Assembly: GCF_013426975.1 (NCBI RefSeq)
Contig: NZ_JACCPY010000009.1
Coordinates: forward strand, 57,018 to 121,017
Source: Sphaerotilus sulfidivorans
GTDB lineage: Bacteria > Pseudomonadota > Gammaproteobacteria > Burkholderiales > Burkholderiaceae_C
Length of the DNA stretch: 64,000 bases
Direction of reading: 5' to 3'
A program made the translations under genes and the position numbers. Shown piece by piece: positions 45,347 to 53,649 of the stretch. The stretch's first letter is position 1. The number at the start of each line of letters is the position of its first letter. Under the pieces are notes generated by a model, which searched no databases, was not told the origin of the DNA, and worked only from the letters and a program-made list of their open reading frames with translations.

Positions 45347-46702
45347 ATGAGATCGTCCGCCCTGCGCCTTGCCGCCCTCGCGCCCCTGATGGCCACGCTG
45401 GCCGCCTGCACGACCCTGCCCAGCGACCGCCGCCCCGCCCCATCGCCCTGGCCCTCGCCGGCCCCGGCGCCTGCACCGGGCACGCTGCCCCCGGTCTTCA
45501 CCCTGCCCCCGGCGCCTGCGCCCGGACCGGCACCGACGCCCACGCCGGTTCCGCTGCCGGTGCCGACGCCCCCGCCGGCGCCGGCCCTGCCGCCGCTGCC
45601 TCCGGCTCCGCCCCCGCCTCCGGCCCCGGCGCCGGTCAGCGCCGCCGAGGTGCGCGATGTCGCACTGCGGGTGCTGCCGCCCAACCTGAGCGACCGCCGC
45701 CGCTGGGCCGAGGACATCGGCACCGCGTTTGCCGCGCTGTCCATTCCGGCGCAGGCGCACAAGGTCTGCGCGCTGGCTGCGGTGATCGAGCAGGAATCGA
45801 CCTGGCAGGCCGACCCGCCGGTGGCCAATCTCTCGAAGATCGCCAAGGCCGAGCTGGACAAGAAACGCGAGCGTTTCGGCATCCCGAAGGCGGTGATGGA
45901 CCTGGCGCTGCAGAAGACCTCGCCGGACGGCCGCACCTACCAGCAGCGCCTGGACCGGCTGCGCACCGAGCGCGAGCTGTCCGATCTCTACGAGGACATG
46001 ATCCGCGAGATCCCGCTGGGCGCACAGGTCGCCGGCGGCCAGAACCCGGTGCGCACCGGCGGCTCGACCCAGGTCAGCATCGCCTTCGCCGCCGACCACA
46101 TGCGCGAGAAGCCCTATCCCTGGAAGCCGGCCGGCAGCGCGCGCGAGGAGGTCTTCAAGCGCCGCGGCGGCCTGTATTTCGGCGCGGCAATGCTGCTGGA
46201 CTATCCGGTGTCCTACAACCGCATGCTCTACCGCTTCGCCGACTACAACGCCGGCCTCTACAGCAGCCGCAACGCGGCGGTGCAGTCGCTGCTGGCGCAG
46301 CTCACCGGCCAGAAGATCGACCCGGACGGCGACCTGCTGCGCTACAAGGGCCGCGAGCCGCTGTCGCCGCGCAGCGATCCGAGCCAGGCGTGGCGGGCCC
46401 TGCTGGCGCTGCAGGCCGAGCTGGGCGTGAACGCCGCACAGATCGAGCGTGACCTGAAGCTGGAGAAGCAGTTCGCCTTCGAGCAGTCGGTGACGTACCG
46501 GCGCCTGTACCAGCTCGCCGAGCGCCGCGGCCTGAAGCCCGCCCGCGAACAGCTGCCCGACATCGACCTCAACAGCCCGAAGATCATCCGCAAACTCACC
46601 ACCGCCTGGTTCGCCGACCGCTGCGAGGCCCGCTACCGCACCTGCCTGGCGCGCGACGCCGCCTCGGCCTCGCTGCCGCCGGCCAGCGATCCGCGGCCCT
46701 GA
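45347..46702 (+). CDS. DUF1615-type lipoprotein
   Basis: A 451-residue lipoprotein with lipobox LAAC (Cys21), then a striking Pro/Ala-rich stretch from about residue 25 to 97 that should be extended and could span the periplasm or peptidoglycan. The globular part begins near 100. The segment KVCALAAVIEQESTWQADPP resembles the start of lysozyme-like or lytic-transglycosylase folds, with Glu in the IEQES motif as a possible catalytic residue. The family has no assigned function. It lies 9 bases after the COG3146 gene and converges on hepT. A peptidoglycan role is an inference. Confidence 0.8.
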   Translation: MRSSALRLAALAPLMATLAACTTLPSDRRPAPSPWPSPAPAPAPGTLPPVFTLPPAPAPGPAPTPTPVPLPVPTPPPAPALPPLPPAPPPPPAPAPVSAAEVRDVALRVLPPNLSDRRRWAEDIGTAFAALSIPAQAHKVCALAAVIEQESTWQADPPVANLSKIAKAELDKKRERFGIPKAVMDLALQKTSPDGRTYQQRLDRLRTERELSDLYEDMIREIPLGAQVAGGQNPVRTGGSTQVSIAFAADHMREKPYPWKPAGSAREEVFKRRGGLYFGAAMLLDYPVSYNRMLYRFADYNAGLYSSRNAAVQSLLAQLTGQKIDPDGDLLRYKGREPLSPRSDPSQAWRALLALQAELGVNAAQIERDLKLEKQFAFEQSVTYRRLYQLAERRGLKPAREQLPDIDLNSPKIIRKLTTAWFADRCEARYRTCLARDAASASLPPASDPRP

Positions 46703-46714
46703 GGCGGCAAGGGG

Positions 46715-47110
46715 TCAGCCGCTGGCCGCCCCCGGGAGATCGTCCTGCCCTGAACCGATCTGCACCGCACGGCACAAGACCGGCAGTTGGCGCAGCAACT
46801 CGGGCAGAGCGATCTGCACCGTGTCCCAGACCACATCGAGGTTGATGTCGAAGTAGCCATGTGCAATCCGGTTGCGCATGCCGCGCATGCCGCGCCACGG
46901 CACGGCAGAGTGGGCCTGCGCGAAGTCCGGATGCGCGTCCATGACCTTGGTCGCTGCCTCGCCCAGGATGATCAGGCTCATGACGACAGCCTGCTGCGTG
47001 CGCCGATCGGAGAGAAAGGCGGCCTTGTCCAGTCCGTCGACAAAGGTGCAGGCATCCGATGCGGCCTGCGCCATGTGCTCGAGGTAGTCGGGCAGTCGGG
47101 GCGCGCTCAT
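46715..47110 (-). CDS. hepT: HepT-type RNase toxin
   Basis: A 131-residue all-helical protein of the HepT (DUF86) family. The nuclease motif R-x4-H-x-Y appears as RNRIAHGYF (around residues 79-87). HepT proteins cleave RNA unless chemically modified by their MntA partner. The ATG overlaps the mntA stop by 4 bases, so the order mntA then hepT on the minus strand is translationally coupled. The C-terminal GSGQDDLPGAASG tail is unstructured. It converges on the DUF1615 gene with 12 bases between stops. Confidence 0.88.
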   Translation of the reverse strand: MSAPRLPDYLEHMAQAASDACTFVDGLDKAAFLSDRRTQQAVVMSLIILGEAATKVMDAHPDFAQAHSAVPWRGMRGMRNRIAHGYFDINLDVVWDTVQIALPELLRQLPVLCRAVQIGSGQDDLPGAASG

Positions 47111-47397
47111 ACTGGCCGCGCCTGCGCCAGCACCTGCCCCCGGAAAGACACCGGCAGATCACCCGGCGTGCGCACATCGACCGGTACACCGAGCAGGGCC
47201 TGCAGTTCGTCCTGCAAGGCGCCGAGGTCGAACAGCGTCGCGCCAGGCAGCGCATCCACCAGCAGGTCGAGATCGCTGCCATCGCGGTCGCGCCCATGCA
47301 GGGTGGAGCCGAACACGCGCGGGTTCGCGGTACGGTGGCGGGCTGCGGCCTCGCGTACGGCGGGTCGCAGGGCATCAAGGGCTTCGGACGGGCGCAT
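47107..47397 (-). CDS. mntA: MntA-type minimal nucleotidyltransferase antitoxin
   Basis: A 96-residue minimal nucleotidyltransferase. The catalytic signature GSTLHGRDRDGSDLDLLV contains the G-S and D-x-D pattern needed for NMP transfer, so the enzyme should be active. MntA antitoxins inactivate HepT by adding AMP to a tyrosine near the RNase motif; that Tyr is present in the neighbouring hepT (HGYF). ATG at 47397 gives the family N-terminus MRPSEALDALRPAVREAAA. Its stop overlaps the hepT start by 4 bases. The pair forms a likely type VII toxin-antitoxin system. Confidence 0.88.
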   Translation of the reverse strand: MRPSEALDALRPAVREAAARHRTANPRVFGSTLHGRDRDGSDLDLLVDALPGATLFDLGALQDELQALLGVPVDVRTPGDLPVSFRGQVLAQARPV

Positions 47398-47467
47398 GAG
47401 AGGCTTCGGCGAATTCAATGGCAAGACCAGAATACACCGCCTGAACGAAAAAAGACCGGCGCCCGCC

Positions 47468-48301
47468 TCACCCCCCGGCCAGCGCCGGCATGTCCGCCTC
47501 CGGCGCGGGCAGGCGGATGTCGCCGTAGAGCGTCTCGACCGCGCCGCCCAGGTCGTCGCTGTCGGTGAAGACGCCGACGCTGCGGATCGGGCCGGGCTCG
47601 CGGCCGAAGACGGCGCGGTAGTCGGCCACCAGATCGCGGCGATGCCAGCGCCAGCGGCCCTGCTCGGCCGCGCCGCTGTCGACGACCAGATAGCGGATGC
47701 TGCTGCTGCGCGGATAGGCCACCGCGGCGCCCACCGGCAGCTGGCCGTCCCAGACATACATCAGCGTCGAGTGCGGCAGGGTGTGGCCGGTGAACAGCTC
47801 GACCTGCTCGCGGAAGATCATCTCGCGCAGCGACAGGCCGGAGAGATCGCCGTCGAAGGCCACCACCACACGCGCCGGGCAGTCGTCGCGGCTGTCGTCG
47901 TCGCTGCGGGCCTGCTCGGGCACCTGCGAGACGCACCAGCCGAACTCCAGCCAGCGGTACTCGCCCGGCTCGCGGCGCAGGTCGTGGCGCAGGCCGGTGG
48001 CACCGCGCTCGGAGCGGGCCTGCAGCACGGTGCGGCCGCTGTCCGGGTCGGGCACGGTGCGGTAGAGCGTGTCGCGCCGGTCCGGGCGTATGCGGTGCGG
48101 CACCCAGCCCGGCGGCAGCGCCTCGCCCGGCGCGCTCTCGGAGAAAGGCATCACCGGCCGCAGCGACGACAGCGGCGGGACCGCGGCCGCCACCGGAACC
48201 ATCGGCAGCCAGGGCGACAGCGCCAGCGCACCGGCGCGGCGCAGCCAGGACCGGCGCGACGCGGCGCCACGGACATCGGGGAAATCGGTCGACATATCCA
48301 T
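47468..48301 (-). CDS. Exported DUF3047-type protein
   Basis: A 277-residue exported protein. The N-terminus has SRRSWLRRAGALALSPWLPM, which fits a Tat signal (S-R-R-x-W/F-L) better than a Sec signal. The mature part carries blocks typical of DUF3047: GWVPHRIRPDRRDTLYRTVP, LEFGWCVSQVPEQARSDDDS and GVFTDSDDLGGAVETLYGDI. The domain looks like a beta-sandwich carbohydrate-binding-type fold in predictions for the family, but no activity is known. Tat export would imply folding or cofactor binding in the cytoplasm. It lies 31 bases after the LysR gene on the same strand and 70 bases before mntA. Confidence 0.77.
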   Translation of the reverse strand: MDMSTDFPDVRGAASRRSWLRRAGALALSPWLPMVPVAAAVPPLSSLRPVMPFSESAPGEALPPGWVPHRIRPDRRDTLYRTVPDPDSGRTVLQARSERGATGLRHDLRREPGEYRWLEFGWCVSQVPEQARSDDDSRDDCPARVVVAFDGDLSGLSLREMIFREQVELFTGHTLPHSTLMYVWDGQLPVGAAVAYPRSSSIRYLVVDSGAAEQGRWRWHRRDLVADYRAVFGREPGPIRSVGVFTDSDDLGGAVETLYGDIRLPAPEADMPALAGG

Positions 48302-48332
48302 GCGCGCACGGTAGCGCCGGAGCGTGTCGGCT

Positions 48333-49268
48333 TCAGGACAGCCGCGCCGGGCGACTGGGACCCCGGTCTTCGGGCTGCGACTGCAGCTCCATCAGGAAGG
48401 CATGCAGCTGCTGTGCGGCCGGCGACAGCGAACGCCCGCGACGCCGGATCACGCCCATCGTGCGCCGCACCACCGGATCGGTCAGCGCGATGCTGACCAG
48501 CAGGGGATGGTCCGCGGCCGGCATCGCCATCGCCGGCACCACCGCCACCCCCAGGCCGGCCTCGACCAGGCCGAGCGCCGTGGTCACATGCTCCGTCTCG
48601 AAGATGCTGCGGGGGCGCTCATGCAGGCTGGCCAGCGCCTGGTCGAGCAGCACCCGGTTGCCCGAGGACTGGCTGATCGAGATGAAGTCGTAGCGCGTCA
48701 GCGCGCTCCAGGTGACGCTGCGCTCGCAGGCCAGCGGGTGATCGCGGCGGCAGGCGGCCACGAAGCACTCGTCCCGCAGCGGCTGGAAGTCGATGTCCGG
48801 CTCCTGGCTGCCGATGAAGTCGAGACCGAAATCCGCCTGCCCTCGCGCCACGGTCTCCAGCACCTCGTTGGCCCCGGCATCCAGGATGCGGACCCGGATC
48901 TTCGGATAGACCTCGTGATAGCGCCGCACCACCTGCGGCAGGAAGTAGTAGACCGCGGAGGGCACGCAGGCGATGCTGACCTCGCCCATGCGGGTGGCCG
49001 ACACGCCGCGGATGCCCAGCAGCGTCGCGTCCAGGTCGTCGAGCAGGTCGTTCACCTTGCGCGCAAAGTCGCGGCCCACGGCGGTGAGCGTCACGCTGCG
49101 CGTCGTGCGGTCCAGCAGCCGCACGCCCAGGGCATCCTCCAGCTTCTCGATGCGGCGGCTGAAGGCCGGCTGCGACAGGTTGATCGACTCCGCCGCCTTG
49201 CGGAAATTCTGCAGCTCGGCCACCGCGCGGAAGGCCAGCAGGTCGTCGAGATCGAAGTTCAGGGCCAT
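48333..49268 (-). CDS. LysR-family regulator, divergent from the PrpF gene
   Basis: A 311-residue LysR protein. The N-terminal winged helix covers residues 1-65 (DLLAFRAVAELQNFRKAAES then INLSQPAFSRRIEKLEDAL). The periplasmic-binding-protein-like effector domain runs from about 92 to 295. It is transcribed away from the PrpF-type gene, with a 91-base shared control region that holds two ATCA(A)TTGAT motifs, the usual arrangement for a LysR regulator of its divergent target. The effector is probably a tricarboxylate or related acid, given the neighbours, but this is inference. Confidence 0.9.
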   Translation of the reverse strand: MALNFDLDDLLAFRAVAELQNFRKAAESINLSQPAFSRRIEKLEDALGVRLLDRTTRSVTLTAVGRDFARKVNDLLDDLDATLLGIRGVSATRMGEVSIACVPSAVYYFLPQVVRRYHEVYPKIRVRILDAGANEVLETVARGQADFGLDFIGSQEPDIDFQPLRDECFVAACRRDHPLACERSVTWSALTRYDFISISQSSGNRVLLDQALASLHERPRSIFETEHVTTALGLVEAGLGVAVVPAMAMPAADHPLLVSIALTDPVVRRTMGVIRRRGRSLSPAAQQLHAFLMELQSQPEDRGPSRPARLS

Positions 49269-49292
49269 GGAGAGAGTCCCGGAGAGGTCGTC

Positions 49293-49346
49293 ATCATTGA
49301 TGCACCCAGTCTATCAATTGATCCCAACAATGCAATTCACATGCAT
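49293..49346. promoter_or_regulatory. Candidate LysR operator sites in the divergent control region
   Basis: ATCATTGAT (49293-49301) and the perfect palindrome ATCAATTGAT (49313-49322) start 20 bases apart, two helical turns. Next to them ATGCA (49330-49334) and TGCAT (49342-49346) form an inverted repeat with a 7-base spacer. The segment lies between the LysR start and the PrpF start. Confidence 0.5.
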
Positions 49347-49359
49347 CGATCAGGACAGG

Positions 49360-50469
49360 ATGATCCGTTCTATGCAAGCGATCACCCTTCCCTGTGTCCT
49401 GATGCGTGCCGGCACTTCGCGCGGCCCGTTCTTCCTGCGCGACTGGCTGCCGGCCGACGAGACCGAGCGCGACGCGACCCTGATCGGCGCGATCGGCGCG
49501 TCGGATCTGCTGCAGGTGGACGGCGTCGGCGGCGGCAGCACGCTCACCAGCAAGGTCGCCATCGTCTCGCGCTCCGGCCAGCCGGACTGCGACGTGGACT
49601 ACCTGTTCGCGCAGGTCGGCGTCGGCCAGCGCTCGGTGGACACCCGGCCCAACTGCGGCAACATGCTCTCGGGCGTGGCGCCCTTCGCCATCGAGCAGGG
49701 CCTGGTCGCCGCGCAGGATGGCGAGACCACGGTCCGCGTCTTCAACGTCAACACCCGGTCGCGCATCGACGTGACCGTGCTGACGCCGGAGCGGCGCGTC
49801 ACCTATGAGGGCCAGGCCCATGTCGACGGCGTGGCCGGCACCGCCGCGCCCATCCGGCTGAACTTCCTGGACGCCTGGGGCTCGGTGACCGGCTCGGTCT
49901 TCCCGACCGGGCAGCGCATCGACCTGATCGACGGGGTCGAGGTGAGTTGCATCGACGCAGCGATGCCGCTGATGATCGTGCGCGCCGCCGACCTGGGCGT
50001 GACCGGCCGGGAATCGCCGACCGAGCTGGATGCCAACCCGGTCCTGCTGGAACGGCTGGAGCGGCTGCGCCTGGCGGCCGGCGAGCGCATGGGGCTGGGC
50101 GACGTCTCGGCCAGCGTGATCCCGAAGCCGGTCCTGGTCAGCCGAGGTCACGACGACGACAGCGTCACCTCGCGCTACTTCACGCCCCGCCGCTGCCATG
50201 CCTCGCATGCGGTCACCGGCGCCATCGGCGTGGCCACGGCCTTCGCCCTGCCGGGCACGGTCGCCAGCGGACCGGCGGTGGTGGCCGGCGTGCGCAATCT
50301 CGCGGTGCTGCACCCCCAGGGCCGCATCGATGTCGAGGTGGCCATCGAAGGCGAAGGCCAGGACGCCCGCATCCAGCGCGCCGCACTCGTGCGCACCGCC
50401 CGAAAGATCCTTCAAGGGGAGCTGCATATCCCCGACTACGTGTATTCCCCGTCCCATCGCACGCCGTAA
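49360..50469 (+). CDS. PrpF-family isomerase (aconitate isomerase / oxalomesaconate tautomerase type)
   Basis: A 369-residue protein of the PrpF/GalD family, two diaminopimelate-epimerase-like halves. Conserved blocks are LPCVLMRAGTSRGPFFLRDW near residue 10, VDGVGGGSTLTSKVAIVS near 55, and DTRPNCGNMLSGVAPFAIEQ near 92-111, which includes the Cys-Gly-Asn typical of the active site. Family members isomerise double bonds in tricarboxylates, such as trans-aconitate or 4-oxalomesaconate. Neighbouring Bug receptors and TcuAB favour an aconitate-type substrate. The start at 49360 has AGGACAGG just before it; ATG at 49372 is an alternative. A Bug receptor gene follows after 31 bases. Confidence 0.85.
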   Translation: MIRSMQAITLPCVLMRAGTSRGPFFLRDWLPADETERDATLIGAIGASDLLQVDGVGGGSTLTSKVAIVSRSGQPDCDVDYLFAQVGVGQRSVDTRPNCGNMLSGVAPFAIEQGLVAAQDGETTVRVFNVNTRSRIDVTVLTPERRVTYEGQAHVDGVAGTAAPIRLNFLDAWGSVTGSVFPTGQRIDLIDGVEVSCIDAAMPLMIVRAADLGVTGRESPTELDANPVLLERLERLRLAAGERMGLGDVSASVIPKPVLVSRGHDDDSVTSRYFTPRRCHASHAVTGAIGVATAFALPGTVASGPAVVAGVRNLAVLHPQGRIDVEVAIEGEGQDARIQRAALVRTARKILQGELHIPDYVYSPSHRTP

Positions 50470-50500
50470 AGCCTGCGAATTCCATCAAGGAGACAAATCC

Positions 50501-51463
50501 ATGACGAAACATCTGATTCCCGCCGCCCTGGCCGCCGTGCTGGCTGCAGCAGCCCCGATCGCCCAGGCCTTCCCGGAGAAGACGATCACGATCGTGGTGC
50601 CGACCGCCGCGGGCGGCGGCAACGACGCGATGGCCCGCACCATCGCCCAGAAGCTGGGCCCGCTGCTCGGCCAGACCGTCATCATCGACAACCGCGCCGG
50701 TGCCAACGGCTCGATCGCCAGCGAGTTCGTCGCGCGCGCTCCGGCCGACGGCCACACGCTGATGCTCGGCTACATCGCCACCCACGCGATGAACCCGGCG
50801 CTGCAGAAGCTGCGCTACGACCCGGTGGCGGACTTCGCCCCCATCGGTCTGGTCGGCTATTCGCCGACGCTGATGGTGGCCAACACCAACACACCGTTCA
50901 AGGACGTCAAGGACCTGATCGCCCAGCTCAAGGCCAAGCCTGACCGGTATGCCTATGCCTCGGCCGGCAACGGCACCGCACCGCACTTCGCCGCCGAGCT
51001 GTTCAAGCTCAGCGCCGGCGTGGAGATGCTGGGCGTGCCCTACAAGGGCGCGGCACCCGCGGTGAGCGACACCATCGGCGGCCAGACGCAGGTGATGTTC
51101 CCGAGCCTGTTCACCGGCGCGCCGCATGTCAAGAGCGGCAAGCTCAAGGGCCTGGCGATTGCCGGCCCGAAGCGCTCGCCGCTGCTGCCGGAGGTGCCGA
51201 CGCTGAAGGAGCTGGGCGTCAACGGCGTGGACGTGCAGCAGTGGTATGCGGTCTTCGCACCGGGCAAGACGCCCAAGCCGGTGGTCGAGAAGCTGAACAA
51301 GGCGCTCAACCAGGTGCTCAACGACAAGGAGGTGATCAAGCGCATCGAGGATCACGGCGCCGACGTCGAGACCAGCACGCCCGAGCAGCTCGGCGACATG
51401 GTCAAGTCCGAGCTGGGCAAGTGGAAGGACGTGGTGCAGAAGGCCAGGCTCACGGCAGACTGA
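50501..51463 (+). CDS. Bug/TctC-type periplasmic receptor (first copy)
   Basis: A 320-residue exported receptor. The signal peptide MTKHLIPAALAAVLAAAAPI ends near residue 23 (AQA). The mature protein opens KTITIVVPTAAGGGNDAMAR and shows VIIDNRAGANGSIASEFVAR, both standard for the tripartite tricarboxylate transporter receptor family, and APADGHTLMLGY completes the pattern. It should bind a carboxylate in the periplasm and present it to a TctAB permease, which is not encoded nearby, so a permease elsewhere must be shared. AAGGAGA precedes the ATG. It is in one unit with the PrpF gene. Confidence 0.92.
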   Translation: MTKHLIPAALAAVLAAAAPIAQAFPEKTITIVVPTAAGGGNDAMARTIAQKLGPLLGQTVIIDNRAGANGSIASEFVARAPADGHTLMLGYIATHAMNPALQKLRYDPVADFAPIGLVGYSPTLMVANTNTPFKDVKDLIAQLKAKPDRYAYASAGNGTAPHFAAELFKLSAGVEMLGVPYKGAAPAVSDTIGGQTQVMFPSLFTGAPHVKSGKLKGLAIAGPKRSPLLPEVPTLKELGVNGVDVQQWYAVFAPGKTPKPVVEKLNKALNQVLNDKEVIKRIEDHGADVETSTPEQLGDMVKSELGKWKDVVQKARLTAD

Positions 51464-51554
51464 TCCGGCTTGCAGCACATGCCCGCCGGACGCGGCAACC
51501 GCACGGAGAAACGACGTGCGAGCCACCCTGTATATGATCCGGCAAACGATCCGG
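51461..51554. repeat. Three GATCCGG repeats before the second LysR gene
   Basis: GATCCGG occurs at 51462-51468, 51536-51542 and 51548-51554. The last two start 12 bases apart and sit beside a TATATG sequence in the 159-base gap between the first Bug gene and the following LysR gene. They may be regulator contacts, but chance is not excluded in this GC-rich DNA. Confidence 0.3.
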
Positions 51555-51622
51555 ACCAGCCCGGCGTGATGGTGGACCGGGGGCTCGCCCGGTCGGCCTG
51601 ACGCTGGCACGACGACGCGACC

Positions 51623-52549
51623 ATGGAACTCCGCCAGCTCCGCTATTTCATCCGCGTCGTCGAACTCGGCAGCATGGGCCGCGCGGCGGTGGAGCTGGGT
51701 GTCGTCACCTCGGCCCTGAGCCAGCAGATCAGCCGGCTGGAGAGCGAGCTGTCGACGCGGCTGCTGCAGCGCAGCGCCACCGGCGTGCGGCCGACCGACG
51801 CCGGCGTGGCCTTCTGGCGCCAGGCGCAGCTCGTGCTGCGCCATGCCGACGAGGCCGCCCGAGCCGCGCAGCAGGCGCGGCTGTCGGGCCATGTCAGCGT
51901 CGGGCTGGCGCCGTCGACCGCGGCCGTGCTCGGCCTGCCGCTGATGCAGGCGATGCGCACGCGCTATCCGGATGTGCGGCTGCACCTGGTCGAGAGCCTG
52001 TCGGGACATCTGACGCAGATGCTCCATGCACGCCAGCTCGACCTCGCCGTGCTGTTCCGGTCGGAGGCGGCCCGACGCTGGAGCGTGATGCCGCTGCTCG
52101 ACGAGGCGCTGTTCGTCATCGGCCCGGCATCGCTGCCCGGCCTGCCGCCGGGCGAGACCGCGGCGCTGGAGAGCCTGGGCTCGCTGCCGCTGATCCTGCC
52201 CAGCGGACCGCACGGGCTGCGGGCGCTGCTCGAACAGTCGTTCCAGCGAGCCGGCCTGGTGCCCTGCATCGCCGCGGAGATCGACGGACTGGCGCTGCTG
52301 ATGGACGCCGTCCGTGCCGGGCTGGGCGCGACGATCCAGCCGGGGTCCGCAGCGGCCCGACTGCCACAGGCCACGCTGCGGCTGATTCCGGTCGCAGAGC
52401 TTCATGCACGACGGCCCAGTCTGCTGGTGAGCCTGTCGGACGACGAACTCTCCCCCGCAGCGCTGGCCACCCGGGTCACGCTGACCGACGTGGTACGCAC
52501 GCTGGTGCGAGAAGGCCGCTGGCCGGGCGCCTGTCTTCACGATCACTGA
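51623..52549 (+). CDS. tcuR: LysR-family regulator of the tricarballylate genes (TcuR-like)
   Basis: A 308-residue LysR protein with a clear helix-turn-helix (MGRAAVELGVVTSALSQQIS, about residues 18-37). The effector domain begins near residue 90 (GHVSVGLAPSTAAVLGLPLM). It resembles the Nac/TcuR branch, in which short effector-binding domains respond to small carboxylates. It sits directly upstream of, and in the same direction as, the receptor-tcuA-tcuB genes, with 113 bases to the receptor start. In Salmonella TcuR is the local regulator of tcuABC, which supports the name by context. Sequence alone would only give the family. Confidence 0.8.
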   Translation: MELRQLRYFIRVVELGSMGRAAVELGVVTSALSQQISRLESELSTRLLQRSATGVRPTDAGVAFWRQAQLVLRHADEAARAAQQARLSGHVSVGLAPSTAAVLGLPLMQAMRTRYPDVRLHLVESLSGHLTQMLHARQLDLAVLFRSEAARRWSVMPLLDEALFVIGPASLPGLPPGETAALESLGSLPLILPSGPHGLRALLEQSFQRAGLVPCIAAEIDGLALLMDAVRAGLGATIQPGSAAARLPQATLRLIPVAELHARRPSLLVSLSDDELSPAALATRVTLTDVVRTLVREGRWPGACLHDH

Positions 52550-52662
52550 AGACCTCTTGCCGGTGTCGCTCTGGCCTGCGGGCCGGTGACTTCCTACATT
52601 GAAACGAGTCCGTCGCGAGCCGATCCCGCTGGCGCGACCCATTCCAACGAGGAGACACCGCC

Positions 52663-53640
52663 ATGCCCATTGCCCGTCGCCAATTCCTGTGCACCTCGGC
52701 TGCGCTCGCGCTGCCCGCGGCCGCCCAGCCCTCCGCCTCCGGATGGCCGAAGCAGTCGATCCGCTTCGTCGTGCCGTTCGCGCCCGGAGGCACATCGGAA
52801 ATCGTCGCGCGCACCGTCGCCCATGAGCTGACGAAGCAGCTCGGCCAGACCGTCTTCGTGGACAACCGAGGCGGCGGCGCCGGCCTGCCGGCGATGCAGG
52901 AGGTGGCCAAGGCGGCGCCGGACGGCCACACCCTCATCCTCGGCCATGTCGGCTCGCTGGCGGTGAACCCGTACATCTTCCCGAACCAGCCCTACGACGT
53001 GAACAAGGATTTTGTCCCCGTCACGCTGCTGGCGAAGGTGCCGAACCTGTTCGTGATCCATCCGGACGTGCCGGCGAAGGACTTCAGGGAGTTCGTCGCC
53101 CACGTGAAGAAAAACCCCGGCCGGCTCAACTACGGCTCAGCCGGCAATGCCAGCGCCGGCCACCTGGCGATGGAATACCTGAAGCTGGTGACCGGCATGT
53201 TCATGACGCACATTCCCTACCGCGACACCGGCCCGCAGCTCACCGATCTGCTCGCCGGGCGCACGCAGGCCAGTTCGGCCGGACTGCCTGCGATGCTGCC
53301 CTACATCAAGTCGGGCAAGCTGCGCGCCATCGCGGTGGGCACGCCGCAGCGGCTGGCAGCGCTGCCGGACGTGCCGACGGTCGCCGAAATGGGCTTCAAG
53401 GATTTCGAGACCTCGCAGTGGTACGGCATCCTGGCGCCTGCCGGCACGCCGGCCGACATCGTGAGAAAGCTCCAGGAGGAATCGCTGAAGGCGCTGAAGT
53501 CGAATGCGGTGACCGAGCGCTTCACCGCCGATGGCGCGACGGGCGGCGGCGGGCCTTCGAGTGAGTTCGCCGCCTACATCGCGCAGCAGCAGAAGATCTG
53601 GAAAGAGATCGTCCGACGTGCGGGCATCAAGGCGGACTGA
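52663..53640 (+). CDS. Bug/TctC-type periplasmic receptor (second copy)
   Basis: A 325-residue exported receptor. The N-terminus MPIARRQFLCTSAALALPAA has a twin-Arg pair and could be Tat-exported. The mature domain shows IRFVVPFAPGGTSEIVARTV, VFVDNRGGGAGLPAMQEVAK and AAPDGHTLILGHVGSLAVNP, the standard ligand-contact regions of this family. It probably captures tricarballylate or a related acid for a tripartite tricarboxylate transporter, replacing the TcuC permease of Salmonella, which is missing here. tcuA follows after 9 bases. It shares only the family pattern with the receptor at 50501. Confidence 0.92.
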   Translation: MPIARRQFLCTSAALALPAAAQPSASGWPKQSIRFVVPFAPGGTSEIVARTVAHELTKQLGQTVFVDNRGGGAGLPAMQEVAKAAPDGHTLILGHVGSLAVNPYIFPNQPYDVNKDFVPVTLLAKVPNLFVIHPDVPAKDFREFVAHVKKNPGRLNYGSAGNASAGHLAMEYLKLVTGMFMTHIPYRDTGPQLTDLLAGRTQASSAGLPAMLPYIKSGKLRAIAVGTPQRLAALPDVPTVAEMGFKDFETSQWYGILAPAGTPADIVRKLQEESLKALKSNAVTERFTADGATGGGGPSSEFAAYIAQQQKIWKEIVRRAGIKAD

Positions 53641-53649
53641 GGGGGCGAC

